A stretch of DNA of 64,000 nt from Calditrichota bacterium (GCA_008501735.1 QQUF01000008.1:62001-126000), one strand, 5' to 3'; counted from the stretch's first letter, positions 1 to 9,261 are shown. A program made the numbers and translations. Notes: generated by a model not told the origin, from the letters alone.

Positions 1-947
1 GCATCTTGAACAAAAATAGGAGAGCAAGATGGTAATGTTAACTGAACTTGAGCACCATTAATATCTGTTCCATCTAAAGCACCACTATTAACTGTTAAGT
101 TACCATTAGCGACAGAATACATAGTGTTTGCATGGGAAACCCCAACATTAGTTGCACCAGCAGCAGCTAAGCCTAATAAAACTGATTGTGGGATATTAAG
201 AGTAATGAAGTAAGGAGGGTTTACACAACCATTAACTTCAATTATTAAAGCAACATCAACAGGGTTACCACCAGATGATGTAATAACTTGAGCTGAGTTA
301 GAAGTTACGCTCATAGTTTCACCACCACCAGGAATTAGTTGGTTTCCAGCAGTATTTGCCATTCCACCAATTGTTCCACCACCAGGAGCAGTAAAGTTTA
401 CACCAGTTCCATTAGCAATAGGAGTTCCTACTGTAGGTAATGCTGGAGTAGGATTACCTAAAACTGGAGGAGTTGGGTCAACTGCAGGAGGAGGAACTAC
501 AACTACACCATCAACAAATCCAAGAGTTCCCATTAAAACAGGAAGAGGTTGCCCATTAGCAGTTGCTGCAGGGATTGTAAATGGACCAGTTGTTACATTT
601 TGTGCAGTACCACCGTCAATAGTTACATCAAATTGAAATGTAGTTGCAAATGCAGCAGGTGCAAAGATTAAAGCAGTACCAAAGTTTGACAAATTAAAAG
701 TCAAGTCTCCAGTGCTTTCAATATAGTTAAATCCAGAATTACCAGGTGTATCAGGACCAGCAGTTAAGGTTTGAATGGCACTTGAATATGTTCCAGTAAT
801 CGAAGTAATTGAAGCCGCCGATGGATTAGTTGCATTTTGGCTGCCCTCAATATTTACACGCATAGCGACAAATGTTTGAGCACTTGCAATACCAGCAATA
901 CCAGCAATCAGTACACCTGATGATAGTATTTTTACAAGGTTTTTCAT
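1..947 (-). CDS. Secreted protein, paralogue of the 2825-4771 protein (3' end cut by window)
   Basis: The frame is open from an ATG at 947 to the left edge (about 315 codons), so the C-terminus is missing. The N-terminus is a signal peptide (MKNLVKILSSGVLIAG... ending ASAQ). The mature part begins TFVAMRVNIEGS and closely matches the start of the protein at 2825-4771, including the segments NSGFNYIESTGDLTFNLSNF and NGQPLPVLMGTLGF. A Pro/Gly-rich stretch follows at about residues 175-235, unlike the paralogue. By analogy the missing end is probably a T9SS sorting domain, but that is inferred. The gene starts 24 bases after the end of the 971-1789 gene on the same strand and probably shares its transcript. 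The function is unknown; it is likely a surface or secreted structural protein. Confidence 0.75.
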   Translation of the reverse strand, partial: MKNLVKILSSGVLIAGIAGIASAQTFVAMRVNIEGSQNATNPSAASITSITGTYSSAIQTLTAGPDTPGNSGFNYIESTGDLTFNLSNFGTALIFAPAAFATTFQFDVTIDGGTAQNVTTGPFTIPAATANGQPLPVLMGTLGFVDGVVVVPPPAVDPTPPVLGNPTPALPTVGTPIANGTGVNFTAPGGGTIGGMANTAGNQLIPGGGETMSVTSNSAQVITSSGGNPVDVALIIEVNGCVNPPYFITLNIPQSVLLGLAAAGATNVGVSHANTMYSVANGNLTVNSGALDGTDINGAQVQLTLPSCSPIFVQD

Positions 948-970
948 TGTTTATTATCCTATAAATTTAG

Positions 971-1789
971 TTAGTTAGACCTAGTTCTTTTCAAATTTCT
1001 TGATTGAGCTTTAACGCTTTTTTTAGTAGTAGCTGATTTCTTTACAGCAGGAGCCTTTTTAGCAACATTTGTATTAATTGGTGAAGATACTTTTTCTGCA
1101 GAGAAAATATTGCCACTTCCATTTCCAGAAGTCGGACCTGAGAAAGTATCATTTCCAGAAACAATAATGTAAAAAGGTGTTCCTAAATCTATTGCAAACC
1201 CAGTTGGGTCACCAGCAATATGATTAGAATATGCTTTTGAAGCATTATCATGGTATAAACCTTGAGCGTAATTAGCTCCAATTTGTGTTTCCACGTCCAA
1301 TATAGAAGCTATGTTAGAGCCACCAGCTAAATCAGAATAAGGAACATTGGAAACAGCATTAAGGCCATTACTACCAGAAATTGACAAACTGAAAGAAACT
1401 GGAGAGGTTGATTCTCCAACACCACCAGCTGCTACAAATTGGTCATTTGCTCCAACAATGATAATAAAGTTATCGCCGTGTGTTAGACCAAACCCAGTTG
1501 GGTCACCAGCAATGTGGTTGGAATAAGATTTTGAAGCGTTGTCAAGATAAAGTCCTTGAGCATAGTTACCACCAATTTGTGTTTCCACATCCAAGATGTC
1601 AGAAATTGGACTGGCATTTTCAGCTTGACTAAAAGGCAAAGCTACAATATTAAGTCCGTTACTGCCAGAAATAGACAAATCATATCTAACGAATCCAGTT
1701 ACGTTAGAAGGATTTGACTCTGCTGCCATTGAGCCTGCTGCAAGTAAAGATACGATTGCAACAGAAGTTATTAGGGTGCGTTTCACCAT
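971..1789 (-). CDS. Secreted two-repeat protein with Lys/Arg-rich tail
   Basis: This 272-residue protein starts with a signal peptide (about residues 1-22, ending AGSMAA). It then has two tandem copies of a roughly 85-residue module. Each copy contains SLSISGSNGLN or DLSISGSNGLN, then ILDVETQIG, NYAQGLY, DNASK-YSNHIAGDPTGF, and a hydrophobic end (FIIIVGANDQF in the first, FYIIVSGNDTF in the second). The last 30 residues or so are strongly basic (KKAPAVKKSATTKKSVK...). I do not recognise the family. The C-terminus is not a standard T9SS sorting domain, so the basic tail may serve anchoring or binding. A good ribosome site (GGAGG) precedes the ATG. A sigma-70-like promoter and a hairpin lie upstream. 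It is transcribed toward the partial secreted-protein gene at the left edge. Confidence 0.75.
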   Translation of the reverse strand: MVKRTLITSVAIVSLLAAGSMAAESNPSNVTGFVRYDLSISGSNGLNIVALPFSQAENASPISDILDVETQIGGNYAQGLYLDNASKSYSNHIAGDPTGFGLTHGDNFIIIVGANDQFVAAGGVGESTSPVSFSLSISGSNGLNAVSNVPYSDLAGGSNIASILDVETQIGANYAQGLYHDNASKAYSNHIAGDPTGFAIDLGTPFYIIVSGNDTFSGPTSGNGSGNIFSAEKVSSPINTNVAKKAPAVKKSATTKKSVKAQSRNLKRTRSN

Positions 1790-1820
1790 TGTTGAAACCT
1801 CCTGAAAAGTTTAATTAGAG

Positions 1821-1840
1821 TTCAAGAAAAATCTTGAACC
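1821..1840 (-). other. Hairpin in the 5' leader of the two-repeat protein gene
   Basis: A perfect 8-bp inverted repeat (GTTCAAGA / TCTTGAAC) with a four-base loop lies between the predicted promoter and the ATG at 1789. It is not followed by a T-run in the direction of the gene, so it looks more like an mRNA-stabilising or regulatory leader hairpin than a terminator. Confidence 0.45.
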
Positions 1841-1863
1841 CTCCCCAAGGTATTTATTAATTA

Positions 1864-1892
1864 ATTTTAACTAATTGCGATAGTATTGTCAA
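1864..1892 (-). promoter_or_regulatory. Sigma-70-like promoter
   Basis: On the minus strand TTGACA (1892-1887) is followed after 17 bases by TAAAAT (1869-1864). The -35 is perfect, the -10 matches five of six bases, and the spacing is ideal. It points at the two-repeat protein gene starting at 1789 and would give a leader of about 70 bases. Confidence 0.6.
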
Positions 1893-1968
1893 GATGCTAT
1901 TAAATAAAAAAGTAAACTTAAATAACAAGATAAAGTAAGCGCTTTTTCAAGTCAATAAGTTTTTGTAA

Positions 1969-2712
1969 TTATTTTAAAAGTTTTTTTATACTCACCTCAT
2001 CTTTAAATAGATAACTTTTTGTTCTTTCAAAACAAGTATCACTCTGACAAAAAAACATCTCTAATGTTTTTATTAACTCTTTTTCCCTCAAGCTTTTCCA
2101 AGCAATGTTACTTCTTTCAAAAGAAAATAAAACGTTTAAACTATCAAAAGTATTTCTCATTGAATTTTCCTTTTTATCAAATTGGGAGTAGGTCTTTAAA
2201 AAGAATTCATTGTGAGATATTAGCAAAGTAGATATTTCTTTAGCACTATGCGAGTTAGAATTTTTAATTGCTTTTATTGCCTTTCTTTTGTTGAAAGCAT
2301 CAATTGCAAGGTAAGAACTTAAATTTGCAAAATATTCAAATTTAAGTTCTAAGGGATATAACTTTGCTTCCTGAATCCTATTCTTATGAACTTCTAAGAT
2401 AGGCTTAATTGCTTCAAATTTCAAGTTACGGATTAAAGTTATGATACTATCACTCCAAGTGTTTGATGGGTACTTTTGAAGGTAAAGTTCCATTTTACTT
2501 AAATCATTTTTTGAAATAGCTTTTTCGAATTCCAATTTTTGAATTCTTAATAAAATTTCTTGTCTATGATTCGTTTCAGGATTTTCAATAAGATATTTCG
2601 AATAAGCTTCGACAGTATTCGTCACTTTTACGTTCTCATAATTGTCACATCCAATAATAAGTTGAACAAAAAGGATTAGGAAAAAATAATTTAAAGTGGA
2701 AATATTTTTCAA
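1969..2712 (-). CDS. Putative lipoprotein of unknown function
   Basis: The product has 247 residues. The N-terminus is a hydrophobic signal followed by a lipobox-like IIGC with Cys22, so it is probably a lipoprotein. The mature part is charged and helical-looking (alternating K/E/L) with no domain I recognise. Residues 30-70 resemble a repeat-rich helical hairpin (YSKYLIENPETNHRQEILLR... then LQKYPSNTWSDSIITLIR), which could be TPR-like; this is only a suggestion. It diverges from the T9SS protein at 2825. Confidence 0.6.
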   Translation of the reverse strand: MKNISTLNYFFLILFVQLIIGCDNYENVKVTNTVEAYSKYLIENPETNHRQEILLRIQKLEFEKAISKNDLSKMELYLQKYPSNTWSDSIITLIRNLKFEAIKPILEVHKNRIQEAKLYPLELKFEYFANLSSYLAIDAFNKRKAIKAIKNSNSHSAKEISTLLISHNEFFLKTYSQFDKKENSMRNTFDSLNVLFSFERSNIAWKSLREKELIKTLEMFFCQSDTCFERTKSYLFKDEVSIKKLLK

Positions 2713-2824
2713 TTTGGGCTAACTTTTGATTTAAATTTAACATTTCTACCGTTAATCTTGCTAAATTTATGAAATGAAATCAAATTTTAGAATTTTTTTT
2801 AAAATAATTTTTAGGATTGAATAA

Positions 2825-4771
2825 ATGAAAAAAATGAAAAAAGTGGCAACATCTATTTTGTTGCTTAGTTCTTTCTCAATAGTTTCAGCACAAACATTTG
2901 TTGCTATGAGAGTAAATATTCAAGGAAGTGCTAATGGGAACTTTCCACTTGAATCTACAATTACAGATATAACAGGTACTTATGAGTCAACAACAGGAGG
3001 AAATCCTTTTCAAAATCTTATTAAGGGTCCTGCTGTTCCTAATGATTCAGGGTTTACCTATATTGAAAGTACGGGAAACTTAACGTATAATTTATCAAAT
3101 TTTGGGACAGGGCTTATTTTTTCGCCTGCAGTTTTTGCAACTACATTTCAGTTTGACATAGAGATTGACGACCAAACGTTAGTGAATACAAACCAGTCTA
3201 TTTCTACGGGGCAGTTTACAATTCCTCCAACAACAACAAATGGGCAACCAAATCCTGTTTTGATGGGAACTTTATCTTATAACGATTCTTCAAGTTTTGT
3301 TCCGCCTGATACAGCTTATTCGAATGATGTTAATAATTTTATGATAAGATTTTTAAGTGACGACTCTCTTGACCTTTTCAACCCAATTTTAAACCCACAG
3401 TTAGAAGTGATTGGTTTCGACTTCGAACTTTACGCTTCAGAAACTTCTACTTACTCAGGAGACGTTTCTGGTTCGACTCCAACAGGAACTGATGCTTCTT
3501 CAGGAACATCTGACGTAATTACTTTCCAAAGTCACGTCAGAGCATTCCCACAAGGCAATGTAATTGACGAAGATTCACTTAATATTTTGACTGATAAGGC
3601 TTGGATTTCTTTCGGAACTGCTGGAGACACACTTTTTTTGAACACAGTTCATGGTTCAGGAATGCTTGCTTTTGAAGAACCTGACACAACAAATACAGAT
3701 TCTGCCGAATACGCTTACTTTGCAACGGTTTACGAGATAAAAGGTGGAACAGGAATCTACCAAAATGCTGGTGGAATGGCGATTGCAAACGGATTGATGA
3801 GTGGACCAGACGCAACTCCTGACGCTCCAAACAAAATTGATTTTTTCTTCTCACTCTTGGACAAAACTCCGATAATTATTTCTCCAACTTCTCCACAGAG
3901 CAAAAAATATTCAAATGAACTAACTGGAACAGACGTTGATTCAATCTCTTCTTTCCCTCTAAGGTTTGAAGGTATTCCTTCAACAAGCACTATTCTTGAT
4001 CCTGTAAACCAAAACTTAATTGGTTTTAATGTAGATTATGATGCTTATGAAACGGCAAATTTTGATGCATCTTTCACTGGCGGTGCTTTGAATGTAAATA
4101 ATACTTTTGGAGCAAACCAAACTGGACCAAATTGGCAAGGAAGTATCGTAACTTTTCCAATGGGAACTCCTTTAATTTTTGGTGACACTCTTAGGTTTGA
4201 TGGAGTTCACCAACTTATTTTTGCTCCTGGAGACACTCTTTTCCTTGGAGGAATTGATGGGTCAACATTTGGTTTCCCAACTTATGAAGAATATCAAGAT
4301 GCAGAATTTTATGGAGGTTACGCTTTTGTTTATGATGGAACAGGTTACTTTGAAAATGTTCAAGGGGTTGCAACAAGTTTAACTTACGTAAGGAACGATT
4401 CATTAGTAAGTAACTTGGTTGCTGATTGGTATTTTAGACTTGACATTCCAACTGGGACTGTCGGAATTATCGAAGGAACTCCTGCGGAAATTTACCAGTA
4501 CATTTTAAGCCAAAATTATCCGAACCCTTTTAACCCAACAACAACGATTAACTACAACATCGCAAAAGAAGGTTTCGCAAGTCTTAAAATTTTCAACATT
4601 CTTGGACAAGAAGTGAAAAGCCTTGTTAGTAAAAACATTCAAGCTGGTTCGCATTCAATTGTTTGGAATGGAACTGATAATTTTAACAGAAAAGTTTCAA
4701 GTGGTGTTTACTTCTACAAACTCACTTCTGGTGACTTTACTCAAACAAAAAAATTATTACTGCTCAAGTAA
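2825..4771 (+). CDS. T9SS-sorted secreted protein
   Basis: This 648-residue protein has a signal peptide (residues 1-22, ending VSAQ) and a C-terminal T9SS type A sorting domain of about 85 residues. That domain holds SQNYPNPFNPTTTINYN, then LKIFNILGQEV, VWNGTDN and the final SGVYFYKLTSGDF...KKLLLLK. The body contains two loosely related halves with recurring GSTFGFPTYEE- and GDTLFL-like motifs. The first 140 residues are paralogous to the protein at the left edge. It should be exported by Sec across the inner membrane and by T9SS across the outer membrane, then attached to the surface or released. The exact function is unknown. An AGGAT ribosome site precedes the ATG and a strong terminator follows. 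Confidence 0.85.
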   Translation: MKKMKKVATSILLLSSFSIVSAQTFVAMRVNIQGSANGNFPLESTITDITGTYESTTGGNPFQNLIKGPAVPNDSGFTYIESTGNLTYNLSNFGTGLIFSPAVFATTFQFDIEIDDQTLVNTNQSISTGQFTIPPTTTNGQPNPVLMGTLSYNDSSSFVPPDTAYSNDVNNFMIRFLSDDSLDLFNPILNPQLEVIGFDFELYASETSTYSGDVSGSTPTGTDASSGTSDVITFQSHVRAFPQGNVIDEDSLNILTDKAWISFGTAGDTLFLNTVHGSGMLAFEEPDTTNTDSAEYAYFATVYEIKGGTGIYQNAGGMAIANGLMSGPDATPDAPNKIDFFFSLLDKTPIIISPTSPQSKKYSNELTGTDVDSISSFPLRFEGIPSTSTILDPVNQNLIGFNVDYDAYETANFDASFTGGALNVNNTFGANQTGPNWQGSIVTFPMGTPLIFGDTLRFDGVHQLIFAPGDTLFLGGIDGSTFGFPTYEEYQDAEFYGGYAFVYDGTGYFENVQGVATSLTYVRNDSLVSNLVADWYFRLDIPTGTVGIIEGTPAEIYQYILSQNYPNPFNPTTTINYNIAKEGFASLKIFNILGQEVKSLVSKNIQAGSHSIVWNGTDNFNRKVSSGVYFYKLTSGDFTQTKKLLLLK

Positions 4772-4789
4772 AATTAGTTTTTTAACTTC

Positions 4790-4819
4790 AAGGCGGATTT
4801 TTTAAAATCCGCCTTTTTT
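4790..4819 (+). terminator. Intrinsic terminator of the T9SS gene
   Basis: A 12-bp stem AAGGCGGATTTT / AAAATCCGCCTT with a two-base loop is followed by a T-run. It lies 19 bases after the stop codon of the 2825-4771 gene and before tsaB. Confidence 0.9.
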
Positions 4820-4847
4820 GTTTTAGAAAGTAAACTTTAGGAAGAAA

Positions 4848-5516
4848 ATGAAAATTTTAGGAATTGACACTTCGGGACAATCCTGTTCAGTCGCAGTTAC
4901 TGAAAATTTGAAACTTCTCGGTGAAACAAGAATCGTGAGAAAAAATGCTCACTCCGAAATTCTAGTAATCGAAGTTCAAAACCTTCTCGAAAAACTCAAA
5001 CTCAAACTTTCGCAGTTTGAACTAATCGCTTTGACAATCGGACCAGGTTCTTTTACAGGTTTACGAATTGGACTTTCAGTGGCAAAAGGGTTAGCTTTTG
5101 CAAAAGACTTAAAAATTATCGGAGTTCCAACCGACCTTGCACTTGCTTACGGAATTTTTGCACAAGAAAAAATTTCAGTTGCTCTTGATGCTTTTCAAGG
5201 GCAAATTTATTTCTCCGAATTTTCAAAAAAAGCTGAACTTGAGTTTTTACCCGAAAGGAAATCCGAAATTCAAATTTTCACTCCCGAAGATTTTCCTAAG
5301 CTAACTGAAAATTCAATTTTAATCGGTGATGCTTTAAAGAAGTTTAAACTTCAAGATTCTTCCGAAAATTTTCAAACCTTGCCCGAAGAGTTTTCCCTTG
5401 TTTCAGCCTTAAGCGTTGCGAGAATCGGATTCTTGAAAGCACAAAAAAATGAATTCGACGACCTTGACACTTTGAGTCCACTTTATATCAAAGGCTTCAA
5501 AGGAGTTCACGGATAA
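4848..5516 (+). CDS. tsaB: TsaB, tRNA t6A-modification factor
   Basis: TsaB is the non-catalytic partner of TsaD in the TsaBDE complex that makes N6-threonylcarbamoyladenosine at position 37 of ANN-decoding tRNAs. The 222-residue length is normal. The N-terminal ILGIDTSGQSCSVAV strand and the GPGSFTGLRIGLSVAKGLAF motif (about residues 66-86) are the family hallmarks of the ASKHA-fold half. The gene begins a compact operon: rimI follows with no gap (GTG start directly after the TAA), then the amidase with a 4-base overlap. The tsaB-rimI pair is common in bacteria. Confidence 0.93.
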   Translation: MKILGIDTSGQSCSVAVTENLKLLGETRIVRKNAHSEILVIEVQNLLEKLKLKLSQFELIALTIGPGSFTGLRIGLSVAKGLAFAKDLKIIGVPTDLALAYGIFAQEKISVALDAFQGQIYFSEFSKKAELEFLPERKSEIQIFTPEDFPKLTENSILIGDALKKFKLQDSSENFQTLPEEFSLVSALSVARIGFLKAQKNEFDDLDTLSPLYIKGFKGVHG

Positions 5517-5963
5517 GTGAGTGATTTTTCAATTCGAAAAATGCAAGAGTCTGACATTTCACGAGTGCTTGAAATTTCACAAAAGACAGAGACAATCGCT
5601 CAGTGGACGGAAAAGCAATTTTTCAACGAACTTCAAAGAGCTGACAGTTTCTGTTTTGTTTTAGGGGAAGATGTTTTTGGCTTTGCAGTTTGTTGGAAAG
5701 TTTTAGACGAATTTGAAATTTCACAAATTGCCATTTCACAGGACTTTAGGAGAGAGGGATTAGGTTGGAATCTTTTAGATTTTTTACTTAGCTTTGCCAA
5801 AGAAAATTCTTGTAACTTGGTCAACCTCGAAGTGATGGAATCGAATTTTCCAGCTTTGGAACTTTACAAAAAAGCAGGTTTTGAAATTGTTGGTAAAAGA
5901 AAAAATTACTATTCTAATTCTCAAAATGCCTTGCTTCTAACTCTAGATTTGAGAGAATTTTGA
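5517..5963 (+). CDS. rimI: RimI-like GNAT N-acetyltransferase
   Basis: This is a GNAT-fold protein of 148 residues. The acetyl-CoA loop is SQDFRREGLGWNLLDFLL (about residues 75-92), and the motif B region is NLVNLEVMESNFPALELYKKAGFEIVG. RimI acetylates the N-terminal alanine of ribosomal protein S18, and this length and the place directly after tsaB fit that assignment. The start is GTG at 5517, immediately after the tsaB stop. The gene ends in TGA, which shows UGA is a normal stop here. Confidence 0.85.
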   Translation: MSDFSIRKMQESDISRVLEISQKTETIAQWTEKQFFNELQRADSFCFVLGEDVFGFAVCWKVLDEFEISQIAISQDFRREGLGWNLLDFLLSFAKENSCNLVNLEVMESNFPALELYKKAGFEIVGKRKNYYSNSQNALLLTLDLREF

Positions 5964-6544
5964 ACTTTACTGAATTTGAAAATTCAATTTTGGACATTTC
6001 GCAAGAACTCCCTGTTCACCCGACAAAAGAAATTCCACAACGAAATACTGAAGAAATCGACAAAATTATTTTCCACTGTACAGCTCAACCTTGGAATGTT
6101 TGGGAAGTCACAGATTATGACTTGAAGCCTAACCACATTGACGAAGAAGGTTGTCCTTGCATCACTTACTCTTACTTCATTGAAAAAGATGGAACGGTTT
6201 ACAAATGTCTTGAGCCAGAAGCAAAATCTTGGCACGTCGGAAAGTGGAATGCAACTTCACTTGGGTTTTGCATAAATTTTGAAGCATTACCCGAAACTTT
6301 TCCTCCAAAGGTTCAGTTTCAGAAAGCAGTTTTTCTTGCAGCTTACCTTTCAATAAAATTCAAAGTTGAGACTAAAAACGTTCTTGGGCACAGAGAGCTT
6401 TTAGAAACAGGTTTTTATTACGAAAATGGCGAAAAAATTTTGCGAAAAGAATGCCCAGGAATTTCAATAAATTTAGACAAATTTAGAATGGAAGTTGAGA
6501 TAGTAAAGTCGAAATGGCTTTCTCAAAAATTAGATGTAATTTGA
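5960..6544 (+). CDS. N-acetylmuramoyl-L-alanine amidase (Amidase_2/PGRP fold)
   Basis: This 194-residue protein is predicted to cleave the lactyl-amide bond between MurNAc and the stem peptide of peptidoglycan. The zinc-ligand pattern is visible: His39 in KIIFHCTAQPW, His144 in VLGHREL and Cys165 in KECPG. A segment ITYSYFIEKDGTVYKCLEPE is typical of the PGRP/AmpD fold. There is no obvious signal peptide, so it may act in the cytoplasm like AmpD or be phage-type in origin. It uses a TTG start that overlaps the rimI stop by 4 bases, so it is translationally coupled to that gene. Confidence 0.85.
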   Translation: MNFTEFENSILDISQELPVHPTKEIPQRNTEEIDKIIFHCTAQPWNVWEVTDYDLKPNHIDEEGCPCITYSYFIEKDGTVYKCLEPEAKSWHVGKWNATSLGFCINFEALPETFPPKVQFQKAVFLAAYLSIKFKVETKNVLGHRELLETGFYYENGEKILRKECPGISINLDKFRMEVEIVKSKWLSQKLDVI

Positions 6545-6620
6545 TTCTAAAGTGCTTTCAATTTGGAAAAGTGTCAGTTAATTTTAGAGATTAAAATTTT
6601 AAAATTTTAGGCAAAAAATT

Positions 6621-8102
6621 TTGCGAAAAAATTTCATTCTTAACAAAGCTATTGTTTTTCACATTCTCGGAATTCTTTTAGTCTTTTTTGCAATTTCAAT
6701 GGTCTTTTCTCTCGCTTGGGCTTTTTACTTCGATGAGAAAGAAACAATCAACGCATTTCTTTGGACAATTGGTCTTACTTTAATTCCTGGATTTTTGGTC
6801 TGGAAGTTCACTCCAAAACCCGAACACGATTTAAAGGTTCGTGAAGGTTTTGTTATTGTTGCTTTAGGTTGGATTCTTTGCACATTTTTCGGCTCACTTC
6901 CATTTTACATTTCTGGAGCAATTCCAAATTTCACCGATGCTTTTTTTGAAACAATGTCAGGACTTACAACGACAGGAGCAACAATCCTAACTGAGATTGA
7001 AGGAATGGATAACGGTTTACTTTTCTGGCGAAGTTTTTTGCACTGGCTTGGTGGAATGGGAATAATTTTACTTTCACTCGCGATTCTTCCGCTTTTGGGA
7101 ATTGGGGGAATGCAGCTTTACAAAGCAGAAGTTCCTGGTCCAACGAAAGACAAAGTTACTCCAAGACTCAAAGACACTGCTAAAATTTTGTGGCAAGTTT
7201 ATCTCGTAATCACGATTTTTCAAGCAGTTTGCTTACAACTCGCAGGAATGACTTTTTTCGATGCTCTTTGCCATTCTTTCGGCTCAATTGCAACAGGCGG
7301 TTTCTCAACAAAAAATGCAAGTATTGCAGCTTTTAATAGCCCTATAATTGAGTATTTGCTGACAGCTTTTATGTTTATGGCTGGTGTAAACTTCGCATTG
7401 CATTACAAAGCCTTAAGCACAAAAAAATATTTACTTTACTGGTTCGACAAAGAAACACTTTTTTATACGCTTGTCATAGCTTTTGTAACAATAGTTGCTT
7501 CATTAATGATTGCTTTAAGAGGAGACATTACAAGCCTTGCAAATCTTGAAGAATCTTTTAGGCACTCAATTTTTCAAGTAGTTTCGATTATGACGACGAC
7601 AGGTTACGGAACTGATGATTTTGAACTTTGGCCATTTTTTCCTCAAGCACTTCTTTTTATAATGATGTTTATCGGAGGTTGTGCAGGTTCAACTTCTGGT
7701 GGAATCAAAGGGATTAGAATCTTACTACTTTTGAAACATGCAAGAATTGAACTTCGCAAACTTGTTCACCCAAACGGTGTTTTTGTTGTTCGTTATGGTA
7801 AAAATACAATTCAACCTGAGATTGTTACAAGTGTTCTTTCGTTCTTTCTAATTTTTATGGTAACTTTTGTTGGAGCTTCTTTGGTTTTAGCAGCACTTGG
7901 TTTGGATTTGTTAACGGCTTTTACAGCTTCAATTGCTTGTCTTGCGAGTATTGGACCAGGTTTCGGAACAGTTGGACCAACTGAAAATTTTGCTCACATT
8001 CCAATGATTGGCAAATGGGTTCTTTCACTTTGTATGCTAATGGGAAGACTCGAACTCTACACAATTTTGATTCTTTTTAGCCGAACTTTTTGGCGACACT
8101 AA
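6621..8102 (+). CDS. trkH: TrkH/KtrB-family potassium uptake protein
   Basis: This 493-residue polytopic inner-membrane protein belongs to the TrkH/TrkG/KtrB superfamily of K+ channels or transporters. Four pore-loop repeats are visible: MSGLTTTGATIL, GSIATGGFST, SIMTTTGYGTDDF and ACLASIGPGFGTVG, each with the selectivity-filter glycine. The segment HWLGGMGIILLSLAILPLLG is characteristic. No TrkA/KtrA (RCK) gene lies next to it, so the regulatory subunit must be elsewhere. The start is TTG at 6621, with AGG nine bases upstream. Confidence 0.9.
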   Translation: MRKNFILNKAIVFHILGILLVFFAISMVFSLAWAFYFDEKETINAFLWTIGLTLIPGFLVWKFTPKPEHDLKVREGFVIVALGWILCTFFGSLPFYISGAIPNFTDAFFETMSGLTTTGATILTEIEGMDNGLLFWRSFLHWLGGMGIILLSLAILPLLGIGGMQLYKAEVPGPTKDKVTPRLKDTAKILWQVYLVITIFQAVCLQLAGMTFFDALCHSFGSIATGGFSTKNASIAAFNSPIIEYLLTAFMFMAGVNFALHYKALSTKKYLLYWFDKETLFYTLVIAFVTIVASLMIALRGDITSLANLEESFRHSIFQVVSIMTTTGYGTDDFELWPFFPQALLFIMMFIGGCAGSTSGGIKGIRILLLLKHARIELRKLVHPNGVFVVRYGKNTIQPEIVTSVLSFFLIFMVTFVGASLVLAALGLDLLTAFTASIACLASIGPGFGTVGPTENFAHIPMIGKWVLSLCMLMGRLELYTILILFSRTFWRH

Positions 8103-8106
8103 AATT

Positions 8107-9261
8107 TTAAACTAATTTCTTGCACTCAGTCAAAACCTTTTCTGCAACACTGTGCCAACTACCATTTTTTTCGATGTAAGTTCTGCCGTTTACTCTAAAT
8201 TTCTCTGCTAAATTTTCGTCTAAGATTTTTAAAATCCCTTTTGAAATTTCTTCAAAATTATCCAACTCAACAGAAATTCCTGCTTGGATACTTTCAACAA
8301 ACTGACCGCATTCAATTCCTTCGCTTGCGAGAACAGGAACTCCACAAGCCAAATACTCGTAAAGTTTGAGTGGACTGTAAAGGTCGTCTTTTTGCGAACT
8401 GCGAATGAAACAAATCGCGAAGTCAGAAGCCGAAATGTAAAGAGGAACTTTTTCGTGAGTCATCGAACCTGTGAAAATAAAATTCTCGGCGATTCCCAAT
8501 TTCTGCACTAATTTTTCACACTGATTTCTGTCGTTTCCGTCACCAACCATCAAGAATTTGATATTTGGATTTTTTACCAAAACAATTTTTGCCGAATGAA
8601 TCAGTTCAGAAACTCCGTGGTAAGGATAAAAGCTGCTTACAAAACAAGCGTAGTTGAAATTCTCATCAAGTTTCAGTTCTTGTTGAGCTTTGGTTTTTGA
8701 AATCGGTTTAAAAAGGTCAGTGTTAGCACCGTTCCGAACAACAATGATTTTTTCAGGTGAAGTGTGGTAACGAGTCGAAAGTAATTTTTTGAGTTGACCT
8801 GTAACGGTAATGACTTTGTCTGCCATTCGAATGTTAATTTCTTGGAATTTGTGGCTCAATTTGTAAGCCCAAAAACTTCCGCCTAAGTCTTTAACTTCTT
8901 CGCTCGGAACTCCGTTGCACTCAATAACTTGAGGGATTCCAATTAGCTTTGCAAGGAATTGAACAGTAAATGAAATGTACATTTCACGAATGTAATAAAT
9001 GTCGGGTTTTTCTTTAATTGTGTGAAAAAGCAAGTAAGGAACAACCAAAGTGTAAAAAAGAAAAACTCTTAAAAGCCTAATTTGAGTCGTAGGAATTATT
9101 ACTTTTCTAACTGTCGTTTCGTAGTTGTCCGCTCCGTATTCTGGAATAAAAAGTGTAACGTCGCAACCTAACAAATGGAGATTTTCAGTTACCTCTTTGA
9201 CGTGGAAAGTTCCAGCGACTTGTTTGGAAAGGTTGTGGTCTAAAACGTAGAAAATTTTCAT
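8107..9261 (-). CDS. Glycosyltransferase family 4
   Basis: The product has 384 residues from the chosen start and is a GT-B fold retaining glycosyltransferase. The C-terminal donor-site region contains VPLYISASDFAICFIR followed by SPLKLYEYLACGVPVLAS, the E-x7-E-like motif of GT4 enzymes. The acceptor sugar or lipid is not apparent. I chose ATG at 9261 (MKIFYVLDHN) because it overlaps the nth stop as ATGA; an upstream in-frame ATG at 9285 would extend 8 residues into nth. It is the last gene of the xseA-to-GT4 run and converges on trkH with only 4 bases between them. Confidence 0.85.
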   Translation of the reverse strand: MKIFYVLDHNLSKQVAGTFHVKEVTENLHLLGCDVTLFIPEYGADNYETTVRKVIIPTTQIRLLRVFLFYTLVVPYLLFHTIKEKPDIYYIREMYISFTVQFLAKLIGIPQVIECNGVPSEEVKDLGGSFWAYKLSHKFQEINIRMADKVITVTGQLKKLLSTRYHTSPEKIIVVRNGANTDLFKPISKTKAQQELKLDENFNYACFVSSFYPYHGVSELIHSAKIVLVKNPNIKFLMVGDGNDRNQCEKLVQKLGIAENFIFTGSMTHEKVPLYISASDFAICFIRSSQKDDLYSPLKLYEYLACGVPVLASEGIECGQFVESIQAGISVELDNFEEISKGILKILDENLAEKFRVNGRTYIEKNGSWHSVAEKVLTECKKLV

